Below are positions 8,413 to 19,333 of a DNA stretch of 49,484 nucleotides, piece by piece; within the stretch, counting starts at the first letter, position 1; each line of letters opens with the position of its first letter. The notes beneath the pieces are model-generated. The model made no database searches. It was not told the origin of the DNA and saw only the letters and a program-made list of their open reading frames with translations. Location of the stretch: contig OODV01000234.1 of the NCBI GenBank assembly GCA_900299555.1, forward strand, positions 1-49,484, given 5' to 3'. The DNA comes from an uncultured Endozoicomonas sp. GTDB taxonomy: Bacteria > Pseudomonadota > Gammaproteobacteria > Pseudomonadales > Endozoicomonadaceae. A program made the position numbers and the translations under genes.

Positions 8413-8517
8413 AATAAATCTCCTGAGAAATTATCAGTATCCGTAGCCAGCTTGACAAAGCTTAATCGCTTAGAGGAAAACTACGGTAAGATAGCGGTAA
8501 AGGGATACATTATAAAG

Positions 8518-8541
8518 AAAAGGTGCCTGATAGCACCTTTT
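8518..8541 (-). terminator. Hairpin between bamA and skp
   Basis: AAAAGGTGC / GCACCTTTT, 9-bp stem with loop of six bases, ending in a T run on either strand. With the neighbouring hairpin at 8551-8573 it suggests bamA transcripts are partly ended before skp. Confidence 0.6.
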
Positions 8542-8550
8542 AATTACGTA

Positions 8551-8573
8551 AAACGCCCCCTGAAAAGAGGGCC
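8551..8573 (-). terminator. Terminator just downstream of bamA
   Basis: On the minus strand GCCCTCT, loop TTTC, AGGGGGC (one mismatch), followed by GTTTT. It lies 14-37 nt past the bamA stop. Confidence 0.5.
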
Positions 8574-8587
8574 TTTCAATACGAAAG

Positions 8588-10903
8588 TTAGAATGGAGTA
8601 CCCAATGAGAACTGGAAAGTCTGTGTCTCATCTTTACCTTTAGCATTCAGAGCTTTAGCCAAACTGAAAGTCAGCGGGCCAAGCGGGGTAATCCATGTAA
8701 GACCAACACCCGCACTGTACTTGAGCTCACTCAGATCCGGCTTGAAACAATCCACTACCTGAGAACTGCAGGTGGTATCAAACACATTACCATAATCAAA
8801 GAAAACACTGGTTCTCAATGATCGCTGATCTTTTACAAATGGCAATGGGAATAAGACTTCCAGCGTTCCTTCAACCAGAACATCCCCCCCCATACTGTTA
8901 AAGTCATCTGCATTATCTCTTTGCGCTGCTTTCGGCCCGAGAGAGTTATCCTTATAACCCCTGACAGACCCAAAACCACCCGCATAAAAATTCTCAAAAA
9001 ACGGCATTTCAGAGGTACTGCCATAAGCACCACCATAACCCAGGCGGGTAGCAAAACGCGCTGTCAAACTGCGGGTAATAGGCTGAAAGTACTGACCTCT
9101 ATATACCAACTTGTAAAAAGTGGTCGTCGAGCCCGGAATAGCTGCGGACAGAGATAAGCTCTGAGAATACCCCGCTGTTGGCAATAGCCCTCGGTTCAAC
9201 TCGGATTGCGACCAGCCCAGCGATGTTTTGATGTTAGTAAACTTGGTATCCTCTTCCGTCAGGTAGTCCATGATTACCTGTGGAGTACCGGCCCCTGTTG
9301 TAATTTCCGTTCCATCAACGCCAAGACTGAAATTAATGGATTGCGTCTCAGATAACGGGTAGCCAAACCGGACATTCCCACCAAACGTATCTGCAGCATA
9401 ACTGGAGATGTCTGAATCACTGTAATCATAGGTCCGGTAATAAACATCAAAACCACGGGAAACACCATCAATGGTGTAATAAGGATCCATAAAACTGAAA
9501 TTATAGAGCTGACTTACATCACTCTTATTCAGCCCTACGGTAACCTTGTTACCACTCCCGAGGAAGTTACTCTGACTGACAGAACCACCCAATAACAGAC
9601 CATCTGACTGAGAATAACCAATACTGGCGGTCACACTGCCAGAAGGCTGCTCTTCAACCGTGTAATTGACATCAATCTGATCACTGGTTCCCGGCACAGG
9701 AGGCGTCTCAACATTAACCTCTTTAAAATAACCCAGTCTTTCCAGACGAACTTTGGACTGTTCAATCTTCTGAGTACTTGCAGAAGCCCCTTCCATTTGA
9801 CGCATTTCACGACGCAATACTTCATCATCCGTTTTGGTATTACCAGAGAAATTAATACGTCGTACATACGCCCTTCGGCCAGAATCAACAAAGAACGTCA
9901 ATTCGACGGTTTTATTGTCATGATCCGGTTTTGGAATACCGGTAACATTCGCAAAGGTATAACCTTCGTTACCAAGGCGACGGCTGAGAATTTCTTCCGT
10001 CGTAGTAATCAGCTTACGGGAGAAGACCTGTTCTGGCTGAGCCAGTAGAAGCTTTCTGGCCTCGTCTTCAGGAATAATCAGATCACCTGCAAGTTTAACG
10101 TCACTGACAGTGTATTTATCCCCCTCGTCTACGTTAACTGTGATGTACACACTCTGCTTATCAGGGCTGATAGAAACCTGAGTAGATGTAATATTAAAAT
10201 TGATATAGCCTCGATCGAGGTACCAGGACCTAAGACGCTCAAGGTCACCCGACAGTTTTTCACGGGAATATTTATCCGCAGAACTGAAGAACTGATACCA
10301 CTCAGCTTTCTGCAGTTCAAAAAGACCGATCAGCTCATCTTTAGGAAATGCGGTATTACCCACAACATTGACGTGCTGAATCGTCGCAACCTTGCCTTCC
10401 TTAACATTAATTCGAAGCTTTACCCGGTTACGGGGCTGCGCCTCTACATCAGCAGTAATTCTGGCACCGTATCGACCCTGAGCAACATACTGCCGCTCAA
10501 GTTCAAGGCGAATGGCTTCAAGAGTTGCCTGCTGAAAAATCTCACCTTCAGCAAGACCAGAACGCTCCAGACCCGTCATCAAGTCTTCAGTCTTGATGGC
10601 CTTGTTTCCCTTGATCTCAATAGCGCTGATAGAGGGCCTTTCGACAACGCCAACCACCAGAACATCACCCTCCCGAGCCATGCGAATATCATTAAAGTAA
10701 CCGGTTTGATAGAGGGCACGGGCGGCTCCGGCGATATCCGGTGATTGAATATCGTCACCAACCTCAACAGGCAGGGCATTAAAGACTGTCCCGGCTGAAA
10801 CCCGCTGAAGGCAATCAATCCGGATATCTGAGACGATGAAGGCCTGGGCACCAGGCGCGATGGCTAAAGAGCCAATCAGCAGAGACAACAGTGATCGCTT
10901 CAT
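8588..10903 (-). CDS. bamA: Outer membrane protein assembly factor BamA
   Basis: 771 residues. BamA is the core of the machine that inserts beta-barrel proteins into the outer membrane. A signal peptide (1-21, ending A-Q-A) is followed by five POTRA domains (about 22-420) and a 16-stranded barrel. The conserved V-R-G-Y (VRGF-type) lid-loop motif is near residue 654, and the protein ends in F-Q-F-S-L-G-T-P-F, an aromatic-terminated outer-membrane signal. A short Cys pair (C-S-S-Q-V-V-D-C) lies in a surface loop. Neighbours rseP and skp are the standard ones. Confidence 0.97.
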   Translation of the reverse strand: MKRSLLSLLIGSLAIAPGAQAFIVSDIRIDCLQRVSAGTVFNALPVEVGDDIQSPDIAGAARALYQTGYFNDIRMAREGDVLVVGVVERPSISAIEIKGNKAIKTEDLMTGLERSGLAEGEIFQQATLEAIRLELERQYVAQGRYGARITADVEAQPRNRVKLRINVKEGKVATIQHVNVVGNTAFPKDELIGLFELQKAEWYQFFSSADKYSREKLSGDLERLRSWYLDRGYINFNITSTQVSISPDKQSVYITVNVDEGDKYTVSDVKLAGDLIIPEDEARKLLLAQPEQVFSRKLITTTEEILSRRLGNEGYTFANVTGIPKPDHDNKTVELTFFVDSGRRAYVRRINFSGNTKTDDEVLRREMRQMEGASASTQKIEQSKVRLERLGYFKEVNVETPPVPGTSDQIDVNYTVEEQPSGSVTASIGYSQSDGLLLGGSVSQSNFLGSGNKVTVGLNKSDVSQLYNFSFMDPYYTIDGVSRGFDVYYRTYDYSDSDISSYAADTFGGNVRFGYPLSETQSINFSLGVDGTEITTGAGTPQVIMDYLTEEDTKFTNIKTSLGWSQSELNRGLLPTAGYSQSLSLSAAIPGSTTTFYKLVYRGQYFQPITRSLTARFATRLGYGGAYGSTSEMPFFENFYAGGFGSVRGYKDNSLGPKAAQRDNADDFNSMGGDVLVEGTLEVLFPLPFVKDQRSLRTSVFFDYGNVFDTTCSSQVVDCFKPDLSELKYSAGVGLTWITPLGPLTFSLAKALNAKGKDETQTFQFSLGTPF

Positions 10904-11081
10904 GGAATCCGTTCTTATCCGTGTTCATTTGGCATTAACGTGAAAAACATTTTACTTCACCGTTTTTCATGGTTTGCAGATGGCGCAGGGCGCAAAATGC
11001 TTTTCTTTGGTCCGGGTATCGGGCGGCAAGTCTGATGCAGCACTTACCCCGGAAAGATTATTGACTTTCTCTTCAAAAGAG

Positions 11082-12473
11082 TCATTGAAAGAGTCGGCTC
11101 AAGTCGTTGTACATGGCCAGCATCATTACGCCAACAACCAGAGTCACTCCAATTTTCAAACCCAGTGTCTGGACCTTCTCTGAAAGAGGCTTGCCTCTGA
11201 CCATTTCCACCAGGTAAAAAAGCAGATGACCACCATCCAGTACAGGTATGGGCAGCAGGTTCAACACCCCGAGACTGACGCTCAACATGGCCAGAAAATA
11301 AAGGAAATTTTCCAGCCCAGACTCAAGCGACGCGCCAGCCACTTTAGCAATGGTTATCGGACCACTCAAGTTTTTAACAGAAACCAGGCCAACAACCATT
11401 TTCCAGAGGGACTCCAGAGTCATAGTTGTCAGAGACCATGCTGCCTGCGCACCCTTGGCAATCGACTCGACAGGACCATACTGTAGATGGCGGATCATAC
11501 CTTCCGGCCAGGCAACCTGCATAACCCCTGCACCAATATAGCCGGTAGCCACACCCTCTGATGATCGACTTCCCGGAGTGAGCTGTATATTCTCAGTCTT
11601 TCCATCCCGTTCAATCAAAAGCTGCAGAGGCTTTCCGGGGTTATCGCGAATAATCTCTACAAAGTGCATCCAGTCAACGATGTCTTCATCACCAGCAACC
11701 AGCACCCTGTCCCCGGATTTCATCCCATCCCTCGTAGCAGCACCATCCGGTGACAGCTGACCAATGACTGCCGGAATTTCTGGAGAATAAGGAATAATAC
11801 CCAGTGAGCGTATTGGATTTGGCTGCTCTTCACTCACCAGCCAGTCAACTACCTGAAGGTTTTTATCTCTGACCGCACCCTCTGTGACGTCACCAGGCTC
11901 ACCAGAACGAACGGAGAAAGAAATACTTCTGGATTCACCAAGATACGCCAGCAATTCCATATTTACCGCCTGCCAGCCAGGAGTTTCAGTCCCATTGACA
12001 GCAACAATTTCATCGCCAGGCTGAAGACCTGCAACCGCTGCAGGTGATTCCGGAATAACTTCGCCCACCTGCGGCATCAATGTACGGACACCCACCATAT
12101 ACATGAGCCAGAGAGCAAAGATCGCCAATAAAAAGTTAGCGACTGGCCCAGCGGCAACAATGGCTATCCGGGAAAGCACAGGCTTACTATTGAAAGAGAG
12201 GTGTTGCTCACCACTGGGAACAGGCCCCTCCCGCTCATCCAGCATTTTGACGTACCCGCCAAGAGGAACAACGGCAACTGTGTACTCAGTGCCATGACGG
12301 TCCGTTCTACTCCAGAGCGACTTACCAAAGCCCACAGAGAACCGAAGTACCTTAACACCACAACGTCTGGCCACCCAGAAGTGACCAAACTCGTGAATAC
12401 TTACCAGTATCCCAAGGGTTACCACAAAGGCGAAAATGGTTTGCGCTGAGTCAAGAAGGGATTCAAAAATCAT
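11082..12473 (-). CDS. rseP: RIP metalloprotease RseP
   Basis: 463 residues. This site-2 protease cuts the anti-sigma factor RseA inside the membrane and so releases sigma-E when the outer membrane is damaged. The zinc motif is H27-E28-F-G-H31, and the third ligand lies in L-D413-G-G-H. There are two PDZ domains between (about 125-215 and 225-310) and four membrane segments. The ATG overlaps the dxr stop (ATGA). Normal length. Confidence 0.96.
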   Translation of the reverse strand: MIFESLLDSAQTIFAFVVTLGILVSIHEFGHFWVARRCGVKVLRFSVGFGKSLWSRTDRHGTEYTVAVVPLGGYVKMLDEREGPVPSGEQHLSFNSKPVLSRIAIVAAGPVANFLLAIFALWLMYMVGVRTLMPQVGEVIPESPAAVAGLQPGDEIVAVNGTETPGWQAVNMELLAYLGESRSISFSVRSGEPGDVTEGAVRDKNLQVVDWLVSEEQPNPIRSLGIIPYSPEIPAVIGQLSPDGAATRDGMKSGDRVLVAGDEDIVDWMHFVEIIRDNPGKPLQLLIERDGKTENIQLTPGSRSSEGVATGYIGAGVMQVAWPEGMIRHLQYGPVESIAKGAQAAWSLTTMTLESLWKMVVGLVSVKNLSGPITIAKVAGASLESGLENFLYFLAMLSVSLGVLNLLPIPVLDGGHLLFYLVEMVRGKPLSEKVQTLGLKIGVTLVVGVMMLAMYNDLSRLFQ

Positions 12474-13684
12474 GCAACACCCTGCATTTGAGAAACCTGT
12501 TGCTGTGCCAGATAACGAGCATCCTTATCGGCTTCCAGCACTTGTTCAAGATCACCGGCATTCATAATTGGCAATGTCTGCAATGTTGCATCAATTACTT
12601 CAGGGATACGATCAAAACGCAGCTTGTGATCAAGAAACGCGTCAACTGCAATTTCATTAGCTGCATTCAGCATGGCTGCAGCTGTACCACCACTGCGAGC
12701 CGCCTCCTGGGCCAGCTGCAGGCAACGATAGCGCAACATATCCGGCGCATAAAAGTCCAACCTGGCTATATCCGTGAGCGATAGCGGAGAAACACCGGAC
12801 GGAATCCTCTTTGGCCACGCCAGAGCGTGAGCAATGGGTGTTCTCATATCCGGATTCCCCATCTGCGCCAGCACTGAGCCATCCTCATAATCGACCATCG
12901 AATGGATGATACTCTGTGGATGGATAACCACTTCTACCTGATCAGGCGTTGCACCAAATAACCAGCAAGCCTCAATAAACTCAAGTCCCTTATTCATCAT
13001 GGTCGCAGAATCTACAGAGATCTTACGCCCCATACTCCAGTTTGGGTGAGCACAAGCCTGCTCGGGTGTAACAGTAGCAAAGCTTTCTATAGGGGACTGC
13101 CGAAATGGCCCGCCAGAGGCTGTCAGCAATATTCTTCTAACCCCCACTCGCTCAAGACCTGACTGGTGCTCAGAAGGTAGACACTGAAAAATTGCATTAT
13201 GTTCACTGTCAATGGGTAACAGGATAGAGCCAGAAGCCTTGACTGCATCCATGAATAAGGCACCTGTCATTACAAGTGCTTCCTTATTGGCCAGCAGAAT
13301 CTTCTTACCAGCACGAACAGCAGCCATTGTTGGCACCAGTCCAGCAGCACCAACAATGGCTGCCATGACAACATCAACGTCACTATCCGCTGCAACCTGA
13401 GCCATTGCGGTCACACCAGATTCTACCGATATGCTCAACCCTTCAGCCTTAAGATCAGCTCGAAGAACTGCCGCTGCCTGCCTATCAGCCATCACGATAT
13501 ACTGAGGCCGAAATTGACGAGCCTGCTCCAGCATAACATTCGCATTTTTGCCGGCAACTAATGAGTGAACACTGAATTGCTCAGGGTTTCGAGCTATTAC
13601 ATCCAGCGTGCTTTTTCCGATTGACCCTGTGGAGCCCAGCACACAGACCTGCTGCCTGGCAGATTGAGAGCATAATACAGTCAT
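12470..13684 (-). CDS. dxr: 1-deoxy-D-xylulose 5-phosphate reductoisomerase
   Basis: 404 residues. It converts DXP to 2-C-methyl-D-erythritol 4-phosphate, committing carbon to the MEP isoprenoid pathway; undecaprenyl-PP made by the next-door UppS depends on it. The N-terminal NADPH motif G-S-T-G-S-I-G is at about 17-23. The metal and substrate region contains D-S-E-H near 160 and N-K-G-L-E near 235, then G-N-P-D-M-R-T-P-I. It is four bases from cdsA upstream and overlaps rseP downstream. Confidence 0.97.
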   Translation of the reverse strand: MTVLCSQSARQQVCVLGSTGSIGKSTLDVIARNPEQFSVHSLVAGKNANVMLEQARQFRPQYIVMADRQAAAVLRADLKAEGLSISVESGVTAMAQVAADSDVDVVMAAIVGAAGLVPTMAAVRAGKKILLANKEALVMTGALFMDAVKASGSILLPIDSEHNAIFQCLPSEHQSGLERVGVRRILLTASGGPFRQSPIESFATVTPEQACAHPNWSMGRKISVDSATMMNKGLEFIEACWLFGATPDQVEVVIHPQSIIHSMVDYEDGSVLAQMGNPDMRTPIAHALAWPKRIPSGVSPLSLTDIARLDFYAPDMLRYRCLQLAQEAARSGGTAAAMLNAANEIAVDAFLDHKLRFDRIPEVIDATLQTLPIMNAGDLEQVLEADKDARYLAQQQVSQMQGVA

Positions 13685-13687
13685 GAC

Positions 13688-14491
13688 CTATATACCCCTG
13701 ATTATCATGACATAGAGAGTAAATACTGGAACGGCCGCAGTCAGACTGTCAATTCGATCAAGAACACCACCATGACCTGGTAAAAGATTACCACTATCCT
13801 TAAGCCCCCTATACCGTTTCAGAACACTCTCCCACAGGTCGCCCAGAACGGAAACCAGAACTGTCAAAATGGTCAGCGTTAATAATGACACCCCCTGAAA
13901 GAAACTCGCACTGCCAAACAGTGTAACAAGGCTCGAAATCAACATTGACGCCAGAACGCCCCCAACAAGCCCTTCCAGTGTCTTTTTTGGACTAACCCGC
14001 TCAATAAGCTTTATCTTACCAAAACGCTTGCCAGCAAAATAAGCACCGCAGTCTGCTCCCCAAACCATCACCAGCAGGGTAACGATAAGCCAGGCTGAAT
14101 CCGTCATTTGCTTAAGCTCATAAAGACCAAGCCACGCTGGCACCAGCGTTAACAGCCCCATCAAAAGCCTGAGCGGTCGACTTTCCAGCAAGCGTCCACT
14201 CCCAGGGTATTGTTTGACAAGAACGAAAACAACCAACCACCAGACAGCAGCCAGACCAAGTATCAACAAGGGAGGTAAAAAGAGGGTGAGTCCACAGAAA
14301 GCACCAACAGCTAATGCGTATGAAAGCCGGATGGATACCTGTTCAAAACCGGAGAGGTTTGCCCACTCCCATGCAGCGAGCATGATAATCGCAGCAATAA
14401 AATAACCAAAGCTGGTCAACGGCAATAAAAACACTCCAGCCAGCGCCAATGGCGCTAATACCAGAGCAGTTAGAATTCTTTGTTTCAGCAC
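13688..14491 (-). CDS. cdsA: Phosphatidate cytidylyltransferase, GTG start
   Basis: 267 residues with about eight membrane segments. It makes CDP-diacylglycerol, the precursor of all phospholipids. The CdsA signature (S-P-K-K-T-L-E-G then, 60 residues later, K-R-x-x-x-L-K-D-S-G and G-H-G-G-V-L-D-R-I-D-S) is complete. The start is GTG at 14491, inside the end of uppS (7-bp overlap), with GGAGG 10 nt upstream. Normal length. Confidence 0.96.
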   Translation of the reverse strand: MLKQRILTALVLAPLALAGVFLLPLTSFGYFIAAIIMLAAWEWANLSGFEQVSIRLSYALAVGAFCGLTLFLPPLLILGLAAVWWLVVFVLVKQYPGSGRLLESRPLRLLMGLLTLVPAWLGLYELKQMTDSAWLIVTLLVMVWGADCGAYFAGKRFGKIKLIERVSPKKTLEGLVGGVLASMLISSLVTLFGSASFFQGVSLLTLTILTVLVSVLGDLWESVLKRYRGLKDSGNLLPGHGGVLDRIDSLTAAVPVFTLYVMIIRGI

Positions 14492-15264
14492 GTAGTTTCA
14501 GCCTCCACCTGCTCGCTTGTTTTGCCAAATCGTCGCTGGCGACGGGCGTAGCTCAGCAGGGCCTGCTGAAGTTCATCACGTCCAAAATCAGGCCATAATG
14601 TTTCGGTAAAATAGAATTCACTATAAGCACACTGCCACAACAGAAAATTACTAATCCGCTGCTCACCACTGGTTCGAATCAGGAGATCGGGTGCAGGCAG
14701 ACCTGAAGTACTGAGATGTCGCTCAATAGCTGACTCATCAATATCCTCAGAACTCAGTTCACCTCGAGCGACCTTTTCGGCCAGTCGACGTGTAGCAGAA
14801 GCAATATCCCACATACCGCCATAGTTGGCTGCGATCACCAAAGTTACCGAATAGTCTTCTGCAGTTTGCGCCTCAACCTCACGAATGTGCTTCTGGATAT
14901 CAGGACTGAACCGGGAGACCTCACCAATCACCTTCAAACGGATACGGTTCTTCTTCAGCCGCCGGGCTTCCCTTCTGAGAACGTTCAGGAATAGACGCAT
15001 AAGCCCATTCACCTCAACGGCAGGCCGGTTCCAGTTCTCACTACTGAAAGCAAACAGTGTCAGTACTTCAACACCATAGTCAGCACAGGCCTCAACGACT
15101 TCACGAACCCGATTAACGCCCGCTCGATGACCAGCAAGCCCTGGTAAATGCTTACGCTTGGCCCAGCGGTTATTACCATCAAGAATAATAGCCACATGGC
15201 ACGGCAGCCTCTCCGATGGAACTCCCTCAATGCCGCTTGTTCCCTGTAAAGATGTATTGGCCAT
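14485..15264 (-). CDS. uppS: Undecaprenyl diphosphate synthase
   Basis: 259 residues from ATG 15264. This cis-prenyltransferase makes the C55 carrier for peptidoglycan and O-antigen. The catalytic motif is I-I-L-D29-G-N-N-R-W-A, followed by H-R-A-G and F-S-S-E-N-W-N-R-P. The C-terminal signature R-T-S-G-E-Q-R-I-S-N-F-L-L-W-Q is present. The frame is open 49 codons further upstream, but that stretch is hydrophobic, matches no family sequence and would make the protein too long. No strong ribosome binding site precedes either start. Confidence 0.95.
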   Translation of the reverse strand: MANTSLQGTSGIEGVPSERLPCHVAIILDGNNRWAKRKHLPGLAGHRAGVNRVREVVEACADYGVEVLTLFAFSSENWNRPAVEVNGLMRLFLNVLRREARRLKKNRIRLKVIGEVSRFSPDIQKHIREVEAQTAEDYSVTLVIAANYGGMWDIASATRRLAEKVARGELSSEDIDESAIERHLSTSGLPAPDLLIRTSGEQRISNFLLWQCAYSEFYFTETLWPDFGRDELQQALLSYARRQRRFGKTSEQVEAETTC

Positions 15265-15506
15265 GAATAAAGACGATCTGAAAATTGGCAGGTAAAACGT
15301 TTTTAGATAAAGAAAGTTTAACAGTAGAACCTTGCAGGAGCCTGCAATAAAAAGCAAGCACCAGCAAAGTATCAATTGATAACTGACGCCTGTTAGTTGG
15401 CCTGTCAGCATAAAAATAGCGTCGCAGGAGCCTTAGCTGATTGCACCACTTAGAACGCAACGACACCATTTTTATAAAGTGCGATCCAAGGCAATTAAGT
15501 CTGTCA

Positions 15507-16067
15507 TCAGATCGCCATAAGATCATTTTCTTTGACAGAAAGGCTTTTATCCACCTCAGCAATAAAGTGATCAGTCAGCTTTTGAACATCATCCTGCCCA
15601 CGACGTTCATCATCCTCACTGATCATTTTTTCTTTTTCCAGCTCTTTAATGTCCGCCAACGCATCACGGCGAATATTACGAATGGCAATACGCGCATTCT
15701 CTGCATCCTGCCGGGCCTGACGTGTATACCCTTTACGAGTTTCTTCAGTCAGCGGCGGCAGCGGGATACGAATCACTTCGCCTGCAGTAGAAGGATTCAG
15801 CCCCAGGTCAGACTTCATAATCGCCTTCTCTACATCAGGAACAACCTGTCTCTCCCAGACACGCACGGCCAGAGTCCGGCCATCTTCAACAGAAATGTTG
15901 GCCATCTGGCTCAGAGGCGTTTCTGAACCGTAGTAGGAAACCTTGATACCATCGAGAAGACTTGGATGAGCACGACCAGTACGAATCTTATTGAAGGCAA
16001 CCGTCAACGACTCAATGGTTTTGCCCATACGCTCTTTGGCATCATCTTTAATTTCATTGATCATCAT
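15507..16067 (-). CDS. frr: Ribosome recycling factor
   Basis: 186 residues, the normal size. With EF-G it splits post-termination ribosomes. The family sequence is clear: [13 protein letters not shown] near residue 30, then [12 protein letters not shown] near 105, between two long helical arms. The ATG overlaps the pyrH stop by one base (TAATG), so the two are coupled. The 242 bp between frr and uppS hold no gene. Confidence 0.97.
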   Translation of the reverse strand: MMINEIKDDAKERMGKTIESLTVAFNKIRTGRAHPSLLDGIKVSYYGSETPLSQMANISVEDGRTLAVRVWERQVVPDVEKAIMKSDLGLNPSTAGEVIRIPLPPLTEETRKGYTRQARQDAENARIAIRNIRRDALADIKELEKEKMISEDDERRGQDDVQKLTDHFIAEVDKSLSVKENDLMAI

Positions 16068-16798
16068 TAACCCCCGTTTACCAGTGTTCCTTCATCACCA
16101 CCAACCACCAGATTAAGCAATGCACCAGGCTTGTTCATATTAAACACCCTTAATGGCATCTGCTGGTCTCGCACAAGGCACACCGCTGTCAAATCCATAA
16201 CGCCCAGCTTACGCTCCAGGACATCATCATAGGTTAGCTGGTCAAATTTTACTGCATCAGGATACTTAACCGGATCCTTATCATACACACCATCGACCTT
16301 GGTTGCTTTCAACACTGCATCAGCACCAACCTCGATACCACGGAGGCAGGCCGCCGAATCTGTCGTAAAAAAAGGATTTCCAGTACCAGCAGAAAAAATC
16401 ACAACATCACCAGAATTGAGGTATCTCATGGCACGCCGGTGATCATAATGCTCAACAACACCACTCATAGGAATGGCTGACATAACCCGGGTATTAATAT
16501 TGGAACGCTCAAGGGCATCACGCATAGCAAGGGCATTCATGACCGTCGCCAGCATCCCCATATGGTCACCGGTCACACGATCAAGACCTGCGGCACTCAG
16601 CTCAGCGCCTCGAAAGAGGTTTCCGCCACCAATGACGATACCAACCTGCACACCGATCCCTACCAGCTGACCGATCTCCAGCGCCATTCGATCCAGAACC
16701 CTGGGATCAATACCAAACTCACCCTCACCCTGAAGGGCTTCACCACTGAGCTTAAGCAGTATACGTTTGTATTTCGGTTGACTATCACTTGCCGGCAT
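16067..16798 (-). CDS. pyrH: UMP kinase
   Basis: 243 residues from ATG 16798. PyrH phosphorylates UMP to UDP and is inhibited by UTP. It shows the amino-acid-kinase fold: [12 protein letters not shown] near residue 10, I-G-G-G-N-L-F-R-G near 55, [10 protein letters not shown] near 140. The frame extends 40 codons upstream, but that part is Cys-rich without family similarity, and 243 residues fits the family. Order tsf-pyrH-frr is standard. Confidence 0.96.
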   Translation of the reverse strand: MPASDSQPKYKRILLKLSGEALQGEGEFGIDPRVLDRMALEIGQLVGIGVQVGIVIGGGNLFRGAELSAAGLDRVTGDHMGMLATVMNALAMRDALERSNINTRVMSAIPMSGVVEHYDHRRAMRYLNSGDVVIFSAGTGNPFFTTDSAACLRGIEVGADAVLKATKVDGVYDKDPVKYPDAVKFDQLTYDDVLERKLGVMDLTAVCLVRDQQMPLRVFNMNKPGALLNLVVGGDEGTLVNGG

Positions 16799-17015
16799 GT
16801 TCAGTTTCCGAGTCTGATTGGCTAAATTACACTCAACTCGCAAATGCGCAGCCAACTGAAAATCAGCTACCATCAGGAGGTTAGCTGAACAGCCGCATTC
16901 GATGAGACATCTGGCCACAAGCCAGCGAGTTGAAGTGTCCTGACAGTTGATTCCTTACTTCATGACTTTCCCATGAAAAAAAACTGGAAATCAACCATCA
17001 GTTTCAGATGGACAT

Positions 17016-17038
17016 AAAAAGGGCAGCCCTGGGGCTGG
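17016..17038 (-). terminator. Terminator after tsf
   Basis: On the minus strand CAGCC, loop CCAG, GGCTG, then CCCTTTTT. It lies 53-75 nt past the tsf stop and would separate rpsB-tsf from pyrH-frr. Confidence 0.55.
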
Positions 17039-17090
17039 CACAGGAGTTTGCCCAAGAGCAGCAACCTACCCCCCAGACAAACCCCAAAGA

Positions 17091-17951
17091 TCACAGTCCC
17101 GCCTGAGCGCGAACTTCAGCAGCAAAGTCCACTTCTTCCTTCTCAATACCTTCACCAACTTCAAAACGAACAAAGTTGATGACGGCAGCGCTGGATTTCT
17201 TAGCCAGTGCACCAACAGTAGTATCAGGATCTTTAACAAAAGGCTGTTCAACCAAGCTGCTTTCAGCCAGGAACTTGCCGATACGACCTTCAATCATCTT
17301 TTCAATGATGTTAGCTGGTTTGCCAGACTGCTCAGCCTGAGCTTTGAAGATCTCTTTCTCTTTTTCAACCAGCTCAGCTGGCATATCTTCTTTGTTAACC
17401 ACCTGTGGGTTAACAGCAGCAACATGCATAGCGATATCACGAGCCAGCTCAGTATCACCACCTTCCAGCTTGGTCAGAACCGCGATACGCTTGTTACCGT
17501 GAACGTAAGAACCGACTACGCCGCCTTCAACGATGGCAATGCGACGAACACCAATATTCTCACCAATCTTCTGAACCAGCGCTTGACGAGCTTCTTCAAG
17601 CTCACCTTCCATCAGAACAGCAACATCAGCCTCTTTACGAGCGAAAGCGGCATCAACCACCTGCTGAACGTAACCCAGGAAGTTATCGTCACGAGCAACG
17701 AAGTCAGTTTCACTGTTCACTTCAACCAGAACACCAAAGCTGGCATCGTCAGCCACTTTAACAGCAACGATACCTTCAGCAGCGATACGACCAGCTTTCT
17801 TGGCGGCTTTTGCCTGACCGGACTTACGCATTTCTTCGATCGCAACTTCGATGTCGCCCTGCGCTTCAACCAGTGCTTTTTTGCACTCCATCATGCCCAG
17901 ACCAGTGCGTTCACGCAGTTCTTTTACCAGTGCTGCACTAACAGCTGCCAT
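17091..17951 (-). CDS. tsf: Translation elongation factor Ts
   Basis: 286 residues. EF-Ts recharges EF-Tu with GTP. The N-terminal UBA-like segment [16 protein letters not shown] (12-27) and the core T-D-F-V-A-R-D (about 81) are the family signatures. The ATG follows GAGAGGAATCAACC. The intergenic gap to rpsB (242 bp) carries an intrinsic terminator, which fits partial read-through from the rpsB promoter. Confidence 0.97.
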   Translation of the reverse strand: MAAVSAALVKELRERTGLGMMECKKALVEAQGDIEVAIEEMRKSGQAKAAKKAGRIAAEGIVAVKVADDASFGVLVEVNSETDFVARDDNFLGYVQQVVDAAFARKEADVAVLMEGELEEARQALVQKIGENIGVRRIAIVEGGVVGSYVHGNKRIAVLTKLEGGDTELARDIAMHVAAVNPQVVNKEDMPAELVEKEKEIFKAQAEQSGKPANIIEKMIEGRIGKFLAESSLVEQPFVKDPDTTVGALAKKSSAAVINFVRFEVGEGIEKEEVDFAAEVRAQAGL

Positions 17952-18037
17952 GGTTGATTCCTCTCAATTTGACAGTCTTGCTCCAACTCTGCTTCACGAG
18001 AGATGGAAAAGAAAATAGTTATCGGTACATCGGAAAA

Positions 18038-18056
18038 AAGGGGGCAAAGCCCCCTT
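18038..18056 (-). terminator. Intrinsic terminator between rpsB and tsf
   Basis: On the minus strand AAGGGGGC, loop TTT, GCCCCCTTTTTT. A strong GC stem followed by a T run; the usual attenuating terminator between these two genes. Confidence 0.75.
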
Positions 18057-18193
18057 ACTTCCTACCTAAAGATACAAACAGCCTCTGTGGCTTTTACAGG
18101 AGAGCCTCAACAACAGCTTTCCCGAATCATCCTGCAAGCAAACCACCAGGTCTGACTGCCCAGATGCTGCCTGGAGTCGGATTCTTAAAAGCC

Positions 18194-18958
18194 TCAGGCT
18201 TCTTTAGAACCTTCCGCTTCTTCAGCCTTTGGAGCTTCTTCGACTTCTACAAACTCTTCTTCAGCACCAGTGTTCGCACGGGCACGGCCTTCCATAATCA
18301 CATCACCAGCAGCCTTCAGGTAAAGCTGAATAGCACGGATAGCATCATCGTTACCTGGAATGATGTAGTCCACACCCTCAGGGCTGGAGTTGGTATCAAC
18401 GATACCAATAACAGGAATACCCAGCTTGTTGGCTTCCTGAATAGCAATGCGCTCATGCTCAACATCGATAACAAACAGAGCGTCTGGCAGACTACCCATA
18501 TCCTTGATACCACCAAGGCTGCGATCCAGTTTTTCCAGATCACGGCTGCGCATCAAAGCTTCTTTTTTAGTCAGTCGCTCAAAAGTACCGTCATCACGCT
18601 GGCTTTCCAGGTCACGCAGACGCTTGATGGACTGTCGAATAGTCTTGTAGTTGGTCAGCATACCACCCAACCAGCGGTGATCAACGTAAGGCATACCACA
18701 ACGGGTAGCTTCTTCACGGATGATCTTGCCAGCAGCGCGCTTGGTTCCAACAAACAGAACCTTGTTCTTACCTTCCGCCAGCTTGCCGATAAACTGCAGA
18801 GCGCCATTAAAGGCAGGCAGGGTGTGCTCGAGGTTGATGATATGAATTTTGTTACGTGCACCAAAGATGAACTTGTTCATCTTCGGGTTCCAGTAACGAG
18901 TCTGGTGACCGAAATGTACGCCAGCCTTGAGCATGTCACGCATAGTGACTTGAGTCAT
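18194..18958 (-). CDS. rpsB: 30S ribosomal protein S2
   Basis: 254 residues from ATG 18958, preceded by AGGAGATTCCC. S2 signatures include [15 protein letters not shown] near the start and the late [13 protein letters not shown] (about 195-207). The frame runs 30 codons further upstream, but that is the untranslated leader. The acidic Glu-rich C-terminus is usual in gammaproteobacteria. map, normally divergent next to it, is 13 kb away here. Confidence 0.97.
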   Translation of the reverse strand: MTQVTMRDMLKAGVHFGHQTRYWNPKMNKFIFGARNKIHIINLEHTLPAFNGALQFIGKLAEGKNKVLFVGTKRAAGKIIREEATRCGMPYVDHRWLGGMLTNYKTIRQSIKRLRDLESQRDDGTFERLTKKEALMRSRDLEKLDRSLGGIKDMGSLPDALFVIDVEHERIAIQEANKLGIPVIGIVDTNSSPEGVDYIIPGNDDAIRAIQLYLKAAGDVIMEGRARANTGAEEEFVEVEEAPKAEEAEGSKEA

Positions 18959-19189
18959 GGGAATCTCCTGATTCAGGGTTATGCCTCCACACACCCCATG
19001 CATCCGACCAGGCTTTTTTTCAATAGAGAGTTCTCGAGAGAAGCTCATGGAGAAAAGCTGGCACCCAGAATGATGTGTCGGTGTATGTGAGATCTATTTT
19101 CAATAGTAAGTGTTTTAATGAGATTCGCTTCTTCCAGCCCTGAGGCTGAACTGAATGTATCCCATCTCGAAATCGAGTGGCGCTTTATA
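18959..19189 (-). promoter_or_regulatory. rpsB promoter and long 5' leader
   Basis: On the minus strand TATAAA (19184-19189) is followed by the GC-rich discriminator GCGCCAC, the pattern of stringently controlled ribosomal promoters; the -35 (TTTCGA-like, 17 nt upstream) is weak. A start near 19177 would leave a leader of about 218 nt. In enterobacteria the rpsB leader binds S2 and represses rpsB-tsf; the same control here is inference. The region 19190-19333 shows nothing else clear. Confidence 0.45.
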
Positions 19190-19333
19190 CCATATTCAGG
19201 TCATTTTCGAAACTTTTCTATTTACTAAGAACTAATAACACTCCTGCAACACTTTTCGGATCATTGTGAATTGCACAAATGAAGTCTTTCTATTGATAAC
19301 AACCATGCTGTTTGTAACGGAGACTCTGTTTGT

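Noticed and set aside
15265-15411. Upstream extension of uppS
   Set aside because: Hydrophobic, not matched in the family, and would lengthen the enzyme by 49 residues.
16799-16918. Upstream extension of pyrH
   Set aside because: Cys-rich stretch without family similarity; ATG 16798 gives the normal 243 residues.
18959-19048. Upstream extension of rpsB
   Set aside because: It is leader RNA; ATG 18958 has a clear AGGAG site and fits S2.
17954-19090. 378-codon plus-strand ORF opposite rpsB
   Set aside because: Antisense to rpsB and its leader; the encoded sequence has no family features and the rpsB frame is unmistakable.
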